DNA of 64,000 bases from contig CAIPTY010000087.1 of assembly GCA_903868145.1 (NCBI GenBank), forward strand, positions 62,001 through 126,000. Direction: 5' to 3'. Each line of letters begins with the position of its first letter. Within the stretch, counting starts at the first letter, position 1. The notes under the pieces were generated by a model that was not told the DNA's origin, made no database searches, and worked only from the letters and a program-made list of their open reading frames with translations. The position numbers and the translations under genes were made by a program. This document shows, in pieces, positions 36,991 through 46,544 of the stretch. Source of the DNA: an uncultured Desulfuromonadales bacterium. GTDB lineage: Bacteria > Desulfobacterota > Desulfuromonadia > Geobacterales > Pseudopelobacteraceae.

Positions 36991-38226
36991 TCAGACGGCA
37001 ATACTGGCCCGCCAGTTGAATGCTTCAAGTTGAGCCGACAGAAGTTGATCAAGGGAAACCCGGCATTCGTCGAGCAGTGGCAGGACAGCATCAAAATCCG
37101 TGACCTCAAGCTTTTCAGCCAGCGTCAGCAAGGTACCAAGCCGTCCATTGCGGTACAGGAGCGCGCTGGACACTTCGTCGCTCAGGTTGAGACCCGAGAT
37201 AATGTCAAGCATGGGGGTCTCGAAAAGCACCTCCAGCAGGGAGAGTATCCCGGTCATGAAGGCTGCATCGGACGCCTCGTTACTCCCGGACTTACCTTTG
37301 GTTGGCTTGACAAGAATCTCCATCAGCCGGCCACGCACCGCAGCCATCTCCAGGAGCGGGTTATTGATACCCCGGCTGTCGCTGCTGGAAAAGAGCGAAA
37401 GCTGCGTCCAGCGCCGCAGGTTATCTACGCCCAGCATCAGTATGGCATGCCTCAGTGTGCTGATTTTCTCGCGTACGCCCATGGCAACTGAATTTACCAG
37501 ACGCAGCAGGTTGTAGGAAAGACTCGGATTTTCCTTGAAGGTCTGTTCGATTTCATTAAGCGGCGCGTCCATGGTAAGCTGTTGAAGAAGGCGAAGCATC
37601 GCCACTCCGGATACATCGATGCGTTTCTTATTCAATACTACCGGTCGTTGAAAAAAATACCCCTGAAACAGGTCAAATCCAAGCTTAAAGCAGATTTCAA
37701 ACTGTTCTATCGTCTCCACTTTTTCCGCAAGAAGTGTCACCGGTGTGCGACGAAGAGCTTTAACCACCTCGGGTAGCTGATCCATGCCTGTCAGCAATAT
37801 GTCGATCTTTACGATATCCACAACCGCGTAGATGTCGAGAGAATCCTCATTATATTCGTGATCATCCAGAGCCAGTTGAAAACCCATCTCCTTGAGTTCC
37901 CGGCAGCGCTCAACGACCTGCTCGTTCAACTCAATCATCTCCAGCAATTCCAGCACGGTCTTGTCGGTGGGCAGAACCTGAAGCATCTCGGACAGCAACA
38001 CATCCAGCGGGATATTGATAAAACCAAGCTTGCCCCCCAGAACTTCTTCAATGCCGAAGCTTGCCAGAGCGCTGGCTATGACGCTTGTACAGGCAACGGA
38101 ATGACTTTCAAACTCTGCCATGTTGCGCTCGGCAGCCCTGAAAAGAAGCTCATAACCGATGATCTCCTGATTTCTATCAAGAATCGGCTGGCGGCCCAGA
38201 AAAAATTTTTCCTGTACTGGTTCCAT
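36991..38226 (-). CDS. EAL-HDOD signalling protein (YuxH family)
   Basis: The ATG at 38226 gives 411 residues beginning MEPVQEKFFLGRQPILDRNQ. The N-terminal EAL-like domain (about 10-205) keeps parts of the site (YELLFR, LELLE, VKIDI, AEKVET, QGYFFQRP) but the loop expected as DDFG reads DDHEY, so cyclic di-GMP hydrolysis is doubtful. The C-terminal HDOD domain (about 205-400) lacks a catalytic HD pair. The family is common in Geobacter-like genomes and probably works as a protein-binding regulator. The start could also be the upstream ATG at 38292, but this is less supported. Confidence 0.85.
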   Translation of the reverse strand: MEPVQEKFFLGRQPILDRNQEIIGYELLFRAAERNMAEFESHSVACTSVIASALASFGIEEVLGGKLGFINIPLDVLLSEMLQVLPTDKTVLELLEMIELNEQVVERCRELKEMGFQLALDDHEYNEDSLDIYAVVDIVKIDILLTGMDQLPEVVKALRRTPVTLLAEKVETIEQFEICFKLGFDLFQGYFFQRPVVLNKKRIDVSGVAMLRLLQQLTMDAPLNEIEQTFKENPSLSYNLLRLVNSVAMGVREKISTLRHAILMLGVDNLRRWTQLSLFSSSDSRGINNPLLEMAAVRGRLMEILVKPTKGKSGSNEASDAAFMTGILSLLEVLFETPMLDIISGLNLSDEVSSALLYRNGRLGTLLTLAEKLEVTDFDAVLPLLDECRVSLDQLLSAQLEAFNWRASIAV

Positions 38227-38475
38227 ACTCTGTTCCTGTCGGGTCGACCAAACCTTCGACACCACGCTTACGCTGCCAAACTCAAAATTCACAAACCAAT
38301 TTTAATACGACAGAATAACAAAACCGGTCAATAAATCAACGTAAAATATATGACCATTTCCTTCGTGCCTTTACATCAATGGGGCTCCTGTGGTAGCTTC
38401 GCCGGAAATCGGCACCGTGACATGGCGCTTGTCCACACCAGATCGGCCATCTCATGATGCCCCAGGAGTCTTTTC

Positions 38476-39483
38476 ATGAAACGCAAAGCACTTGCCCTTC
38501 TTTCGGGTGGTCTCGACTCCACCCTGGCCATCAAGATGATGCTCGACATGGGCATCGCAGTCGAAGCACTCAACTTCACCTCCCCTTTCTGCACCTGCAC
38601 CGGCAAAAATTCCGGCTGCAGATCAGAGGCCGTCCGGGTCGCCCAGGAGTTCGACATCCCCATCAAGGTCATTCATAAGGGGGTCGACTACCTCGAAATT
38701 GTCCGCAACCCTCAGCATGGCTACGGGCAGGGCATTAATCCCTGTATTGACTGTCGAATTTACATACTGCGCAAGGCCAAAGAGGAGATGGCCGTGTGCG
38801 GCGCCGACTTTGTCATCACCGGTGAGGTGCTGGGGCAGCGGCCCATGAGCCAGCGCCGTGACTCGCTGCGCCTCATCGAGCGGGAAAGCGGTCTGGAAGG
38901 GCTGCTGTTGCGACCGCTCTCGGCACGGCATTTTGAGCCGACCATCCCGGAACGTGAGGGGTGGGTAGATCGTGAAAAACTGCTGGCCATCAAAGGGCGC
39001 TCCCGCAAGGAGCTGTTCGAGCTGGCCCATGATCTTGATGTGAAAAATTACCCCTGCCCTGCAGGTGGCTGCCTGCTGACGGAAATTTCGTTCGTACCAA
39101 AAATGCGCGACGTATTCGACCACAGCGATGACCTGAACCTGCGCGATTTCAGGCTGCTCAAGGTCGGCCGTCATTTCCGGATCGGAGAGCGCACGAAGGT
39201 TATCGTTGGGCGTGATGAGACAGATAACGATCTTCTGGAAACAGCCCGGTTGGAGGGTGAAGCGGCACTTACCTGGATGGACGGCAACACCCCGGTGGGG
39301 GTCATCACCGGCAGACAGGATCCGGAATACATTGATCTGGCTGCACGAATCCTGCTGCGCTACACAAAGGCCGAGCCGGGTGCCGGTTGTAGAATCAATG
39401 TCCGGCACACCAACGCTGAAAGGTGCATGACCGTCAGCAATTCACTGACACCTGCGGACGTCGAGCGGTATATCGTGGCTTAA
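38476..39483 (+). CDS. ThiI-like ATP pyrophosphatase, probable tRNA thiolation protein
   Basis: This 335-residue protein opens with the PP-loop LALLSGGLDSTLAIKMM (about 6-22), then CIDCRIYILRKA, GEVLGQRPMSQRR and CPAGGCLLTEISF. A C-terminal part of about 120 residues (LNLRDFRLLKVGRHFRIGERTKVIVGRDETDN) matches a small domain often fused to ThiI-type enzymes in this group. The conserved cysteines (about 95, 98 and 198, 203) could carry the sulfur. It is likely to adenylate tRNA for thiolation; the exact position is not shown. Ribosome site ccccaggag precedes the ATG. Confidence 0.8.
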   Translation: MKRKALALLSGGLDSTLAIKMMLDMGIAVEALNFTSPFCTCTGKNSGCRSEAVRVAQEFDIPIKVIHKGVDYLEIVRNPQHGYGQGINPCIDCRIYILRKAKEEMAVCGADFVITGEVLGQRPMSQRRDSLRLIERESGLEGLLLRPLSARHFEPTIPEREGWVDREKLLAIKGRSRKELFELAHDLDVKNYPCPAGGCLLTEISFVPKMRDVFDHSDDLNLRDFRLLKVGRHFRIGERTKVIVGRDETDNDLLETARLEGEAALTWMDGNTPVGVITGRQDPEYIDLAARILLRYTKAEPGAGCRINVRHTNAERCMTVSNSLTPADVERYIVA

Positions 39484-39488
39484 TCTTC

Positions 39489-40091
39489 CTACCCCAGCTT
39501 CAGTTCATCCAGAGACAAACGGTACCCCGGCAGGAACTTCTCCATGAAATAGCGCACCTCCTGCAGGGAACTGGCAGAGAGGTTCTCCTCATGCTCTGCC
39601 CGCGCGCGCCGGAATTCCAGGTTGCCGCTTTTCTCTTCCTCGATGCACTTTGTCAGCGCCGCGATCTTGTCGGCGGCCTTGACCAGAGCGACATATTCAG
39701 CCTGATCCTCGAAGAAAAACAGGGACTGATATGAGTTGGCCAGTTCAGGCGGTAGCATGTCCAGCAGTTTGCGACGGGCCCTGTCCTCAAGTTGGTGAAA
39801 GGAATTTTTGAAGTCGGGGTTGAAATGTTTAACCGGCGTCGGCATGTCACCGGTGAATATCTCACTGGCGTCATGGAAGATACCGTACAGCGCGGCACGG
39901 CCGGGGTCAAGCGTGCCGCCGTAATAGGTGTTGCGGATCATCGCCAGGGCATGAGCCAGCACCGCCACATCGAGGCTGTGTTCCTGGATGTTCTCCGGCA
40001 CGGTGTTGCGCATCAAACCCCAGCGGCTGATGTAGCGCATGCGGGAGAGAAAGGCAAAGAAATCGTACTGTTCGGCAGTTTTGTTTTCCAC
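39489..40091 (-). CDS. yfbR: 5'-deoxynucleotidase, YfbR type HD phosphohydrolase
   Basis: The 200-residue protein has the YfbR start (AFLSRMRYISRWGLMRNTVPENIQEHSLDVA) and HD-domain ligands: His in EHSLDVA, the HD pair in YGIFHDASEIFTGDMPTPVKHFN and the later Asp in ALVKAADKIAAL. YfbR removes phosphate from deoxyribonucleoside monophosphates. A GTG start at 40091 lies two bases after the dgt stop, so dNTP hydrolysis and dNMP hydrolysis genes are coupled. Confidence 0.9.
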   Translation of the reverse strand: MENKTAEQYDFFAFLSRMRYISRWGLMRNTVPENIQEHSLDVAVLAHALAMIRNTYYGGTLDPGRAALYGIFHDASEIFTGDMPTPVKHFNPDFKNSFHQLEDRARRKLLDMLPPELANSYQSLFFFEDQAEYVALVKAADKIAALTKCIEEEKSGNLEFRRARAEHEENLSASSLQEVRYFMEKFLPGYRLSLDELKLG

Positions 40092-40093
40092 GG

Positions 40094-41236
40094 TCAGATT
40101 CTCTCGTATGGTTCAAACAACCGTTTGCACTCATCCAGCGCAAAGCGGTCGGTCATACCGGCAATGTAATCACACACCACCCGCTCCAGACCGAAACGTT
40201 CAATTCTCGCGTGATACTTGGGAGGGAGCAGGTTGGGGTAGCGCAGGTAGGTCTCAAACAGGCGGGTTATCAGGATATCGGCCTTGACCCGCATCTTGTC
40301 CACCTTGTGATGGCGATAGAGATTATCAAACAGGAAGCGCTTGAGCTCAAGGTTACGGAGGGTTATGGGGTCGCTGAAGTGGGCAACCGTCCGGTTGACC
40401 CGCCGCAGGTCGTCGAGTGACCTGACGGCGAACTGCTCGATGTTGGCGGAGATGGTGGCACAGATATCGCCGATCAAGTGCCCGATCAAGGCGCTGATGG
40501 TCTGGAATACCAGTCGCCGGTCATCGATGCCGGGATATTTCTGACGAACATCGCTACTCACCTCGCACCACAGTTCTACCTTGTTCAGCATCTCCAGGCT
40601 GATGTGCCCGGATTTCAGGCCATCGTCGATGTCGTGATTGTTGTAGGCGATCTCATCGGCATAGTTGATGATCTGCCCCTCGATCGAGGGAACCGTGCCG
40701 GGCAGAAATTCTGCCATGCCGCCAGATGGGGCATCGTAGGGGCTGGCATGCTTGATGATCCCCTCGCGCAATTCCCAGGTCAGGTTGAGGCCATTGAAAC
40801 CGGGGTAGCGCTCCTCCAGCTCATCCACCACGCGGAATGACTGCAGGTTATGCTCGAAACCGCCGAAGCCTGCCATCAGGCGATTAAGGACATCCTCGCC
40901 GGTATGGCCGAACGGGGTATGCCCCAGATCATGCGCCAGCGCCAGCGCCTCGGTCAGTTCTTCGTTCAGGCGGAGCCTGCGGGCGATGGCACGTCCGATC
41001 TGTGCCACCTCCAGCGAATGGGTCAGGCGGGTGCGGTAATAATCCCCCTCATGATTGACGAATACCTGGGTCTTATACTCCAGCCGCCGGAAGGCGGCGC
41101 AGTGGATGATCCGGTCACGGTCACGCTCAAAAGCCGGGCGATGGTCGCGGAAATCCTCGTGGTGCTTGCGGCCGCGCGATGCGGCGCTGGTACAGGCATA
41201 GGCCGCCAGATCGCTCCGTTCGGTGGATTCGGTCAT
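40094..41236 (-). CDS. dgt: Deoxyguanosine triphosphate triphosphohydrolase-like protein
   Basis: The 380-residue protein has RDRDRIIHCAAFRRLEYKTQVF and the HD motif residues HSLEVAQIGRAIARRL, ALAHDLGHTPFGHTGED and the NYADEIAYNNHDIDDGL segment of dGTPase-like enzymes. They cleave dNTPs to nucleosides and triphosphate. It lies seven bases after gcvPB and two bases before yfbR. A link between glycine-derived one-carbon units and nucleotide pools is possible, but shared transcription may be incidental. Confidence 0.93.
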   Translation of the reverse strand: MTESTERSDLAAYACTSAASRGRKHHEDFRDHRPAFERDRDRIIHCAAFRRLEYKTQVFVNHEGDYYRTRLTHSLEVAQIGRAIARRLRLNEELTEALALAHDLGHTPFGHTGEDVLNRLMAGFGGFEHNLQSFRVVDELEERYPGFNGLNLTWELREGIIKHASPYDAPSGGMAEFLPGTVPSIEGQIINYADEIAYNNHDIDDGLKSGHISLEMLNKVELWCEVSSDVRQKYPGIDDRRLVFQTISALIGHLIGDICATISANIEQFAVRSLDDLRRVNRTVAHFSDPITLRNLELKRFLFDNLYRHHKVDKMRVKADILITRLFETYLRYPNLLPPKYHARIERFGLERVVCDYIAGMTDRFALDECKRLFEPYERI

Positions 41237-41243
41237 CGAAAAA

Positions 41244-42692
41244 TCATCCGACGCAGCAGACGTTCTGCTCTCTGGCCGCCTTGGTCTCGTCCAGCCGTGA
41301 GATCGGCATGGTCAAAGGGGCATCGTGCAGGGCCTGCGGATTGGTTTCGGCCGTTTTTGCCGCCTCGATCATCACCTGGATGAAGGCGTCCATGGTGGCC
41401 TTGCTCTCGGTCTCGGTCGGCTCGATCATGATGGCTTCCTTGACAATCATCGGGAAGTAGACCGTCGGAGGGTGGTAGCCCCGGTCAATCAGAAATTTTG
41501 CGATATCGATGGCATGAACACCATGCTCAAGCTGCTTTGAGGCGGAGAAAACGCACTCGTGCATGCAGGTCAGGTCGTAGGGAAGGTCGTAGTAGGGCTT
41601 CAGTCGCTCCTTGATATAGTTGGCATTCAGAACCGCCTGCTCGGAAACCCGGATCAGGCCCTCGCGCCCCAGCATGATGATGTAGGCGTAGGCCTTGGCC
41701 ATGACCCCGAAATTTCCGAAGAAATTTGCCGTTCGGCCGATACTGCCGGTCAGGCCGGACTGCAGCCGGAACTGTCCCTCGTCGTCCATGACAATGCGGG
41801 GTTGCGGCAGGAACGGGATCAGCTCCTTCTTGACTCCAACCGGCCCGGAACCGGGACCACCGCCGCCATGGGGCGTGCCGAAGGTCTTGTGCAGATTTAC
41901 GTGGATGACATCAAAACCGACATCGCCCGGCTTGACCTTGCCCATGATGGCATTCAGGTTGGCGCCGTCGTAGTACATCAGGGCATCGTGGGAATGTGCG
42001 ATGTCGGCTATTTCCTTGATGTGCGGATTGAAGAGGCCGAGAGTATTGGGGCAGGTCATCATCACCGCCGCCACCTCGTCGTTCATGGCCTTCCTGAACA
42101 GCTCCAGATCCATATCGCCGTAGGATGCGGTCGGCACCGTGATGATCTCGTAGCCGGCAATAGCCGCCGAGGCAGGGTTGGTGCCGTGGGAGGAGTCAGG
42201 CACTACCACGTATTTCTTCTTCGCCTTGTTTCCCCGTGACGCATGATAGGCTGCGATCAGCAGGATGCCGGTCATCTCGCCATGGGCGCCCGCCAGCGGC
42301 TGGGTGGTAACCTCGTCCATGCCGGTGATATCGGCCAGCATCTGCCCCAGGTCATACAGCATCCCCAATGTGCCCTGACAGAAATCCTCACCACCCGGCA
42401 ACAGGGCGGTCATGGGATGGTAAGGAGAAAACAGGGCTGCGGAGTTTTCCAGCACCTTGGCATTATATTTCATGGTGCAGGAGCCGAGCGGATAGAAGTT
42501 GGTGTCCACCGAGAAGTTGCGCCGCGACAGGTTGGTGAAGTGTCGCACCAGATCAAGTTCGGACATCTCGGCCAGGCCTGCTGTTTCCTTGCGAACCAGG
42601 CTTTCAGGCAGAGCGGCGGCGGCAGGAACATCGGAGAGCGGCAACCGGACACCGCGACGTCCGGGGATGGATTTTTCATAGATCAGTTGCAT
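41244..42692 (-). CDS. gcvPB: Glycine dehydrogenase (decarboxylating) subunit 2
   Basis: The 482-residue P-protein half carries the pyridoxal phosphate lysine in NLHKTFGTPHGGGGPGSG and the conserved NFYPLGSCTMKYN near the start. Together with subunit 1 it decarboxylates glycine and loads the aminomethyl group on GcvH. The gene is separated from gcvPA by two small genes; in most genomes with split P-protein they are adjacent. Ribosome site gaggagaaatcacc. Confidence 0.96.
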   Translation of the reverse strand: MQLIYEKSIPGRRGVRLPLSDVPAAAALPESLVRKETAGLAEMSELDLVRHFTNLSRRNFSVDTNFYPLGSCTMKYNAKVLENSAALFSPYHPMTALLPGGEDFCQGTLGMLYDLGQMLADITGMDEVTTQPLAGAHGEMTGILLIAAYHASRGNKAKKKYVVVPDSSHGTNPASAAIAGYEIITVPTASYGDMDLELFRKAMNDEVAAVMMTCPNTLGLFNPHIKEIADIAHSHDALMYYDGANLNAIMGKVKPGDVGFDVIHVNLHKTFGTPHGGGGPGSGPVGVKKELIPFLPQPRIVMDDEGQFRLQSGLTGSIGRTANFFGNFGVMAKAYAYIIMLGREGLIRVSEQAVLNANYIKERLKPYYDLPYDLTCMHECVFSASKQLEHGVHAIDIAKFLIDRGYHPPTVYFPMIVKEAIMIEPTETESKATMDAFIQVMIEAAKTAETNPQALHDAPLTMPISRLDETKAAREQNVCCVG

Positions 42693-42775
42693 GGTGATTT
42701 CTCCTCGTCAGAGATTTTAAATTCAATCGAAAATATGGCCGGATCAAACGCAGCGAACCCGGCATGTTGCGTCAT

Positions 42776-43348
42776 TCAAAACATCCCAACATCCGAAACA
42801 ACCACCTTCCACACATCTTTAAGCCCCAGTGATGCTATAAACTCATCTAACTTTTCTGTAGATATTTCATCACGGGACGCTTCAAGCATCCCTTGTATGT
42901 CTCTGATATGCTTTGGAGAATGCCCTTCTTTGAAATACTCCAGTTTCTTGGCGATGACATATTCAGGCGGCGCGACTCGGATCTGGATTCCTCCCAGAGT
43001 AAACAGACGGGGGTTTCGAATAGCCCAAGCCAGCAGGCTGTCGTTGCCGACCGGGTAGATATCAGCCTTGAAACCGGTTGCATGATGGATAATGTTGAAA
43101 TGACCGCGCGTACTTCGGGCACACTCAACACCGATAACCTCCTCAGGTGGGCAATAAAACTCTTCATCTGGGAACGCAGCGACGAGGCCCATGATCTGTT
43201 GTCGTGAAACCTCCACAACCAGATCGATATCGTGGGTCATGCGGGGATCGCCGTACACGATAACCGCCACTGATCCTGTCACCACATAGCGTATACCCGC
43301 AGATTCAAGCCGTTCAAGAAAAACGGTAAACAGATCAGGAGCGAGCAT
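42776..43348 (-). CDS. Nucleotidyltransferase-fold protein inside the gcv operon
   Basis: The 190-residue protein has a minimal nucleotidyltransferase signature: YVVTGSVAVIVYGDPRMTHDIDLVVEV (residues about 20-46), with D39 and D41-like acidic residues after a GS motif, then ADIYPVGNDSLLAWAI. It resembles AbiEii/DUF6036-type and other MNT toxins or antitoxins. Its start overlaps the end of an upstream 60-residue gene by 14 bases, a toxin-antitoxin-like arrangement. The pair has been inserted between gcvPA and gcvPB. Confidence 0.75.
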   Translation of the reverse strand: MLAPDLFTVFLERLESAGIRYVVTGSVAVIVYGDPRMTHDIDLVVEVSRQQIMGLVAAFPDEEFYCPPEEVIGVECARSTRGHFNIIHHATGFKADIYPVGNDSLLAWAIRNPRLFTLGGIQIRVAPPEYVIAKKLEYFKEGHSPKHIRDIQGMLEASRDEISTEKLDEFIASLGLKDVWKVVVSDVGMF

Positions 43349-43517
43349 ACAGGAAAGACTCCTTCACCCGGCGATCAATCTCGGATTCAGACCATTCGGG
43401 GTGAAACGACTGTAGTGCCGCCTTTTTGAGCGCTCTGGCAGAATGAAACAACTGGTTGGCAACCAGCAGTTTCTCTTCCACGGTCATTTTGGCAAGGATT
43501 TCGCGTTGTGTGGTCAT
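43335..43517 (-). CDS. Small partner protein of the nucleotidyltransferase
   Basis: This 60-residue helical protein (MTTQREILAKMTVEEKLLVA, then SFHPEWSESEIDRRVKESF) is encoded 15 bases after gcvPA and overlaps the nucleotidyltransferase start by 14 bases. Its C-terminal pattern, HPxWSxxEIxRRVRE, is common in small proteins placed before nucleotidyltransferase-like toxin/antitoxin genes. Function is inferred only from position. Confidence 0.65.
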   Translation of the reverse strand: MTTQREILAKMTVEEKLLVANQLFHSARALKKAALQSFHPEWSESEIDRRVKESFLYARS

Positions 43518-43532
43518 CTGATTCCCGATAAT

Positions 43533-44888
43533 CTAAAAACGCACCGTCGCCAGTTCCGTTTTCAAAGCATCCGCCAGTCGGTCGATCTCTTTCCTGCTCC
43601 GCTTCTCGGTTACCGTCACAACCAGGCAGTTTTCTGACCCCTCATAGTACTGCCCCAGCGGCACACCGGCGGCAACACCCATCTTCAACAGCTCGGCCAC
43701 AACCGGGGCGGCTGGCTTCGGCAATAAGACGGTGAACTCGTTGAAGGTCGGGGCGCTTTGCAGCACGGTCACTCCGGGGATCTGCGCCAGACGCTCCTTG
43801 GCATACTCGGACTTGTCGCGATTGAGAACAGCCAGATCGGTCAACCCCTGTTTTCCGACCGAGGAGAGGAAGATCAGTCCGCGCAGGGCACACAAACCCT
43901 GGTTACTGCAGATGTTGGAGGTGGCCTTGTGACGCTTGATATGCTGCTCGCGGGCCTGCAGGGTCAGTACAAAACCGCGCTTGCCGTTGCGGTCGACCGT
44001 CTCACCCACGATTCGCCCCGGCATGTTGCGGATGAACGTTTTATTCGCGGCGATAAACCCGAACGAAGGGCCGCCGAAAGAGAGCGGATTGCCCAGACTC
44101 TGACCGTCACCCACGGCAATATCAACACCCAGTTCACCCGGCGAGGCCAGCAGGCCCAGTGAAATCGGGTAGACCGAGGCGATCAGCAGGGCGCCTTTTT
44201 CGTGAACCTGGTTTGCAAGTGTGCTGAAATCATCGACACAACCGAAGAAATTGGGGTTCTGCACCAGCACGGCGGCCACGCTGTCATCCAGGACCCGCGC
44301 CAGTTCGCCACGGTCAAGCACCCCGTCCAGCGGGGTAATCTCGATAATTTCCACATCCAGATTGAACAGGTAGGTCTTCAGTACCTGGCGGGAAAAGGGG
44401 CTCACACAGCCATCAACGATGATCCTGTTCCTGCCGGTCACACGCAGCGCCATCATGGCAGCCTCGGCACAGGCGGTGCCGCCATCGTAGAGCGAGGCGT
44501 TGGAAACATCCAGCCCGGTCAGACGGCAGATGGCGGTCTGGTACTCGAACAGCGCCTGCAGCGTCCCCTGGGAACATTCTGGTTGATAGGGGGTGTAGGC
44601 CGTGTAAAACTCGGCCCTGCCGGACAGGTGATCGACCACCGCCGGGATGATATGGTCGTAATAGCCGCCGCCGATGAAATGGGTCAGCCCCTGGCCGTTT
44701 TCGGCAGCGATGGCCTGCATTCGGGCAAAGGTCTCGAACTCGGACATGCCGGTCGGGAGATTGAAGGTTGTGGCTCGCAAGGCGGTCGGGATGGGAGAAA
44801 AGAGCTCCTCGACACTGGCAACACCGATGACGGAGAGCATCTCGCTGATCTCGTCCGGCGTATGGGGACAATAATGGCTATCGTTCAT
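43533..44888 (-). CDS. gcvPA: Glycine dehydrogenase (decarboxylating) subunit 1
   Basis: The 451-residue N-terminal half of P-protein has [63 protein letters not shown] and [14 protein letters not shown]. It forms the heterotetramer with GcvPB. The gene starts 12 bases after gcvH. All motifs are intact. Confidence 0.96.
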   Translation of the reverse strand: MNDSHYCPHTPDEISEMLSVIGVASVEELFSPIPTALRATTFNLPTGMSEFETFARMQAIAAENGQGLTHFIGGGYYDHIIPAVVDHLSGRAEFYTAYTPYQPECSQGTLQALFEYQTAICRLTGLDVSNASLYDGGTACAEAAMMALRVTGRNRIIVDGCVSPFSRQVLKTYLFNLDVEIIEITPLDGVLDRGELARVLDDSVAAVLVQNPNFFGCVDDFSTLANQVHEKGALLIASVYPISLGLLASPGELGVDIAVGDGQSLGNPLSFGGPSFGFIAANKTFIRNMPGRIVGETVDRNGKRGFVLTLQAREQHIKRHKATSNICSNQGLCALRGLIFLSSVGKQGLTDLAVLNRDKSEYAKERLAQIPGVTVLQSAPTFNEFTVLLPKPAAPVVAELLKMGVAAGVPLGQYYEGSENCLVVTVTEKRSRKEIDRLADALKTELATVRF

Positions 44889-44900
44889 AGAATGTTCCCC

Positions 44901-45275
44901 CTACAACGTCTTCAAAAATGTATCGTACTGATCTTTAGTCATCAGATTGGAGAGTTCTGCCGGATCGGCGATCTCGATTTCCGCCATCCAGGCCTGTTCC
45001 TCGGCGCTCTCGTTGACTAGCTCGGGCGCGGAATCAAGAGCCGAATTCACCGCCACAACCCGGCCGGACAGCGGGGCGTAGATATCACTTGCGGCCTTGA
45101 CCGATTCTATGGCAGCCAGGACCTCGAACTGTTTGAAGCTTTTCCCGATCTGCGGCAGTTCAACGAAGGTGATGTCACCAAGTTCGTGTGCGGCGTGATC
45201 GCTGATACCCACCTTGCCGGTTGTCCCGTCCACCTTGACCCACTCGTGCTCTTTTGTAAAATAGATATCTGACAT
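44901..45275 (-). CDS. gcvH: Glycine cleavage system H protein
   Basis: The ATG at 45275 gives 124 residues starting MSDIYFTKEHEWVKVDG. The lipoylation lysine lies in LAAIESVKAASDIYAPLSG (the lysine of SVKA, about 61). GcvH shuttles the aminomethyl group between P, T and L proteins. A ggaaaggagacatagcaag ribosome site precedes this ATG; the frame extends 23 codons further upstream without homologous content. It is the first gene of the gcvH-gcvPA-pair-gcvPB-dgt-yfbR operon. Confidence 0.96.
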   Translation of the reverse strand: MSDIYFTKEHEWVKVDGTTGKVGISDHAAHELGDITFVELPQIGKSFKQFEVLAAIESVKAASDIYAPLSGRVVAVNSALDSAPELVNESAEEQAWMAEIEIADPAELSNLMTKDQYDTFLKTL

Positions 45276-45481
45276 CTTGCTATGTCTCCTTTCCCTTCCG
45301 GGGTTTTTGATCAGAAAAATGTTCGGGATATGTACTACAATCAACCGACAAAGTAAACGGACAAGTCACGGTGTGTCCGTAATTTCGGAGTCGCCTAACG
45401 TCTGACGACCAAACGCAGAAAGCCCCCGGTTTCCCGGGGGCATTCTGTACCGTGTCCACAATTGTCCTGACTTTTTTGATT
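45276..45481. other. Leader region before gcvH
   Basis: No gene is seen. On the minus strand the first part is the terminator of the upstream membrane operon (45422-45441), and the remaining 145 bases lead to gcvH. I looked for a glycine riboswitch and found no convincing match. Confidence 0.5.
45422..45441 (-). terminator. Terminator of the three-gene membrane operon
   Basis: GCCCCCGG pairs with CCGGGGGC around a four-base loop; on the minus strand TTTCT follows. It lies 40 bases after the stop at 45482. Confidence 0.8.
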
Positions 45482-46531
45482 TCAGGATTTCTGCACAAGA
45501 GATTTTTTCATCGGCCCGTTCATACGGATTGCGGTGGCAAACTCCATCCAGAACACCAGATAGATGGAAACCATCAGAGACAACCCGATGTTCTGGTTTT
45601 CAGCCCCCAGCGCCTTGGCGAGGATCGGCGAGGCGAAACCGGCACCCAGATTGCCGGTTACCCGCTCCAGCAGGTAGAATACCGGCAGGGTAAGCAGTGT
45701 GCCGACAACCATTATGGCGATACCGGTCGGGCGTTTGATCCAGTATTTCGGGGAAAAACCGTACATGCGCATGAAGATGACCACCCAGATGATCCAGACC
45801 GAGTAATCGACGGCGGCATCCGGCAACGCCAGCTTGTTTTTTACGAGGACAATCTCAAGAACCGTTACGATCCCCAGCAGGGTAAACATCCAGTTGAACT
45901 TTTCATTTGCCTGGGTCTGCCAGTTGCGGCTGTCCGGTGCCTGAACCTCGCTGAAGGAGTGACTGTGGGTTCCCAGCGCCGAGAACAGGATGGCAAACCA
46001 GATACCGGCATTGTGGAACAGCAGCGAGGCATGGTTGCCGGCAACGTTGGCTATGCGTGACATGGGCTCGCGGGCAAAATCACCGGCGATGCGCATCAGG
46101 AAGAGGTTGGCTACAATCGAACAGGCTATGATGACCGCAATGGTGAATATCTTGCGCGGCAGAAGGTAGGGATCGACCTTATCAGGGAAACCGATGATGA
46201 AGGCAAACCAGATCAGATACATGATCAGCGGGATACCGAAGCAGATGCCGTACACCGACTTGCCCGCAAAGTCTCCGCTTTGGGCGTAGATGACATAATC
46301 GTTCGTTTTGTCGTTATCTGTATTGGCAGCTTTGACCACGTCCTTGGGTACTTTCTTAACATGGGGAAGCAGCCCCATGGCATACCAGCCATGGTCGCCC
46401 TGGGTCTGGTCGATAACCCAGTACTGATCTCCCATCATCTCGTCAAGACCACCAAAAAGCTGCATGTTGAATGCTGCACAGACGACACAGACAACCAGCA
46501 GAAGCAGAGCGTTAGATATTTTCATCGGCAT
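45482..46531 (-). CDS. Unknown polytopic membrane protein
   Basis: The 349-residue product has an N-terminal membrane segment (about 5-22), a periplasmic-looking acidic segment (35-90) and about seven further helices (roughly 95-120, 128-150, 170-190, 215-235, 245-265, 275-300, 315-335). No family is recognised. A perfect aggaggaatacgaca ribosome site precedes the ATG at 46531; the frame is open 20 codons upstream without sense. It is the third gene of an operon with two small membrane proteins, pointing to a membrane complex. Confidence 0.7.
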   Translation of the reverse strand: MPMKISNALLLLVVCVVCAAFNMQLFGGLDEMMGDQYWVIDQTQGDHGWYAMGLLPHVKKVPKDVVKAANTDNDKTNDYVIYAQSGDFAGKSVYGICFGIPLIMYLIWFAFIIGFPDKVDPYLLPRKIFTIAVIIACSIVANLFLMRIAGDFAREPMSRIANVAGNHASLLFHNAGIWFAILFSALGTHSHSFSEVQAPDSRNWQTQANEKFNWMFTLLGIVTVLEIVLVKNKLALPDAAVDYSVWIIWVVIFMRMYGFSPKYWIKRPTGIAIMVVGTLLTLPVFYLLERVTGNLGAGFASPILAKALGAENQNIGLSLMVSIYLVFWMEFATAIRMNGPMKKSLVQKS

Positions 46532-46544
46532 TGTCGTATTCCTC

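Noticed and set aside
38340-38475. Possible cyclic di-GMP (GEMM) riboswitch before the ThiI-like gene
   Set aside because: GCAAAGC-like text near 38480 is the coding start of the gene; no aptamer helices could be drawn.
45276-45481. Glycine riboswitch before gcvH
   Set aside because: No conserved glycine aptamer elements were found; the only strong hairpin is the terminator of the preceding operon.
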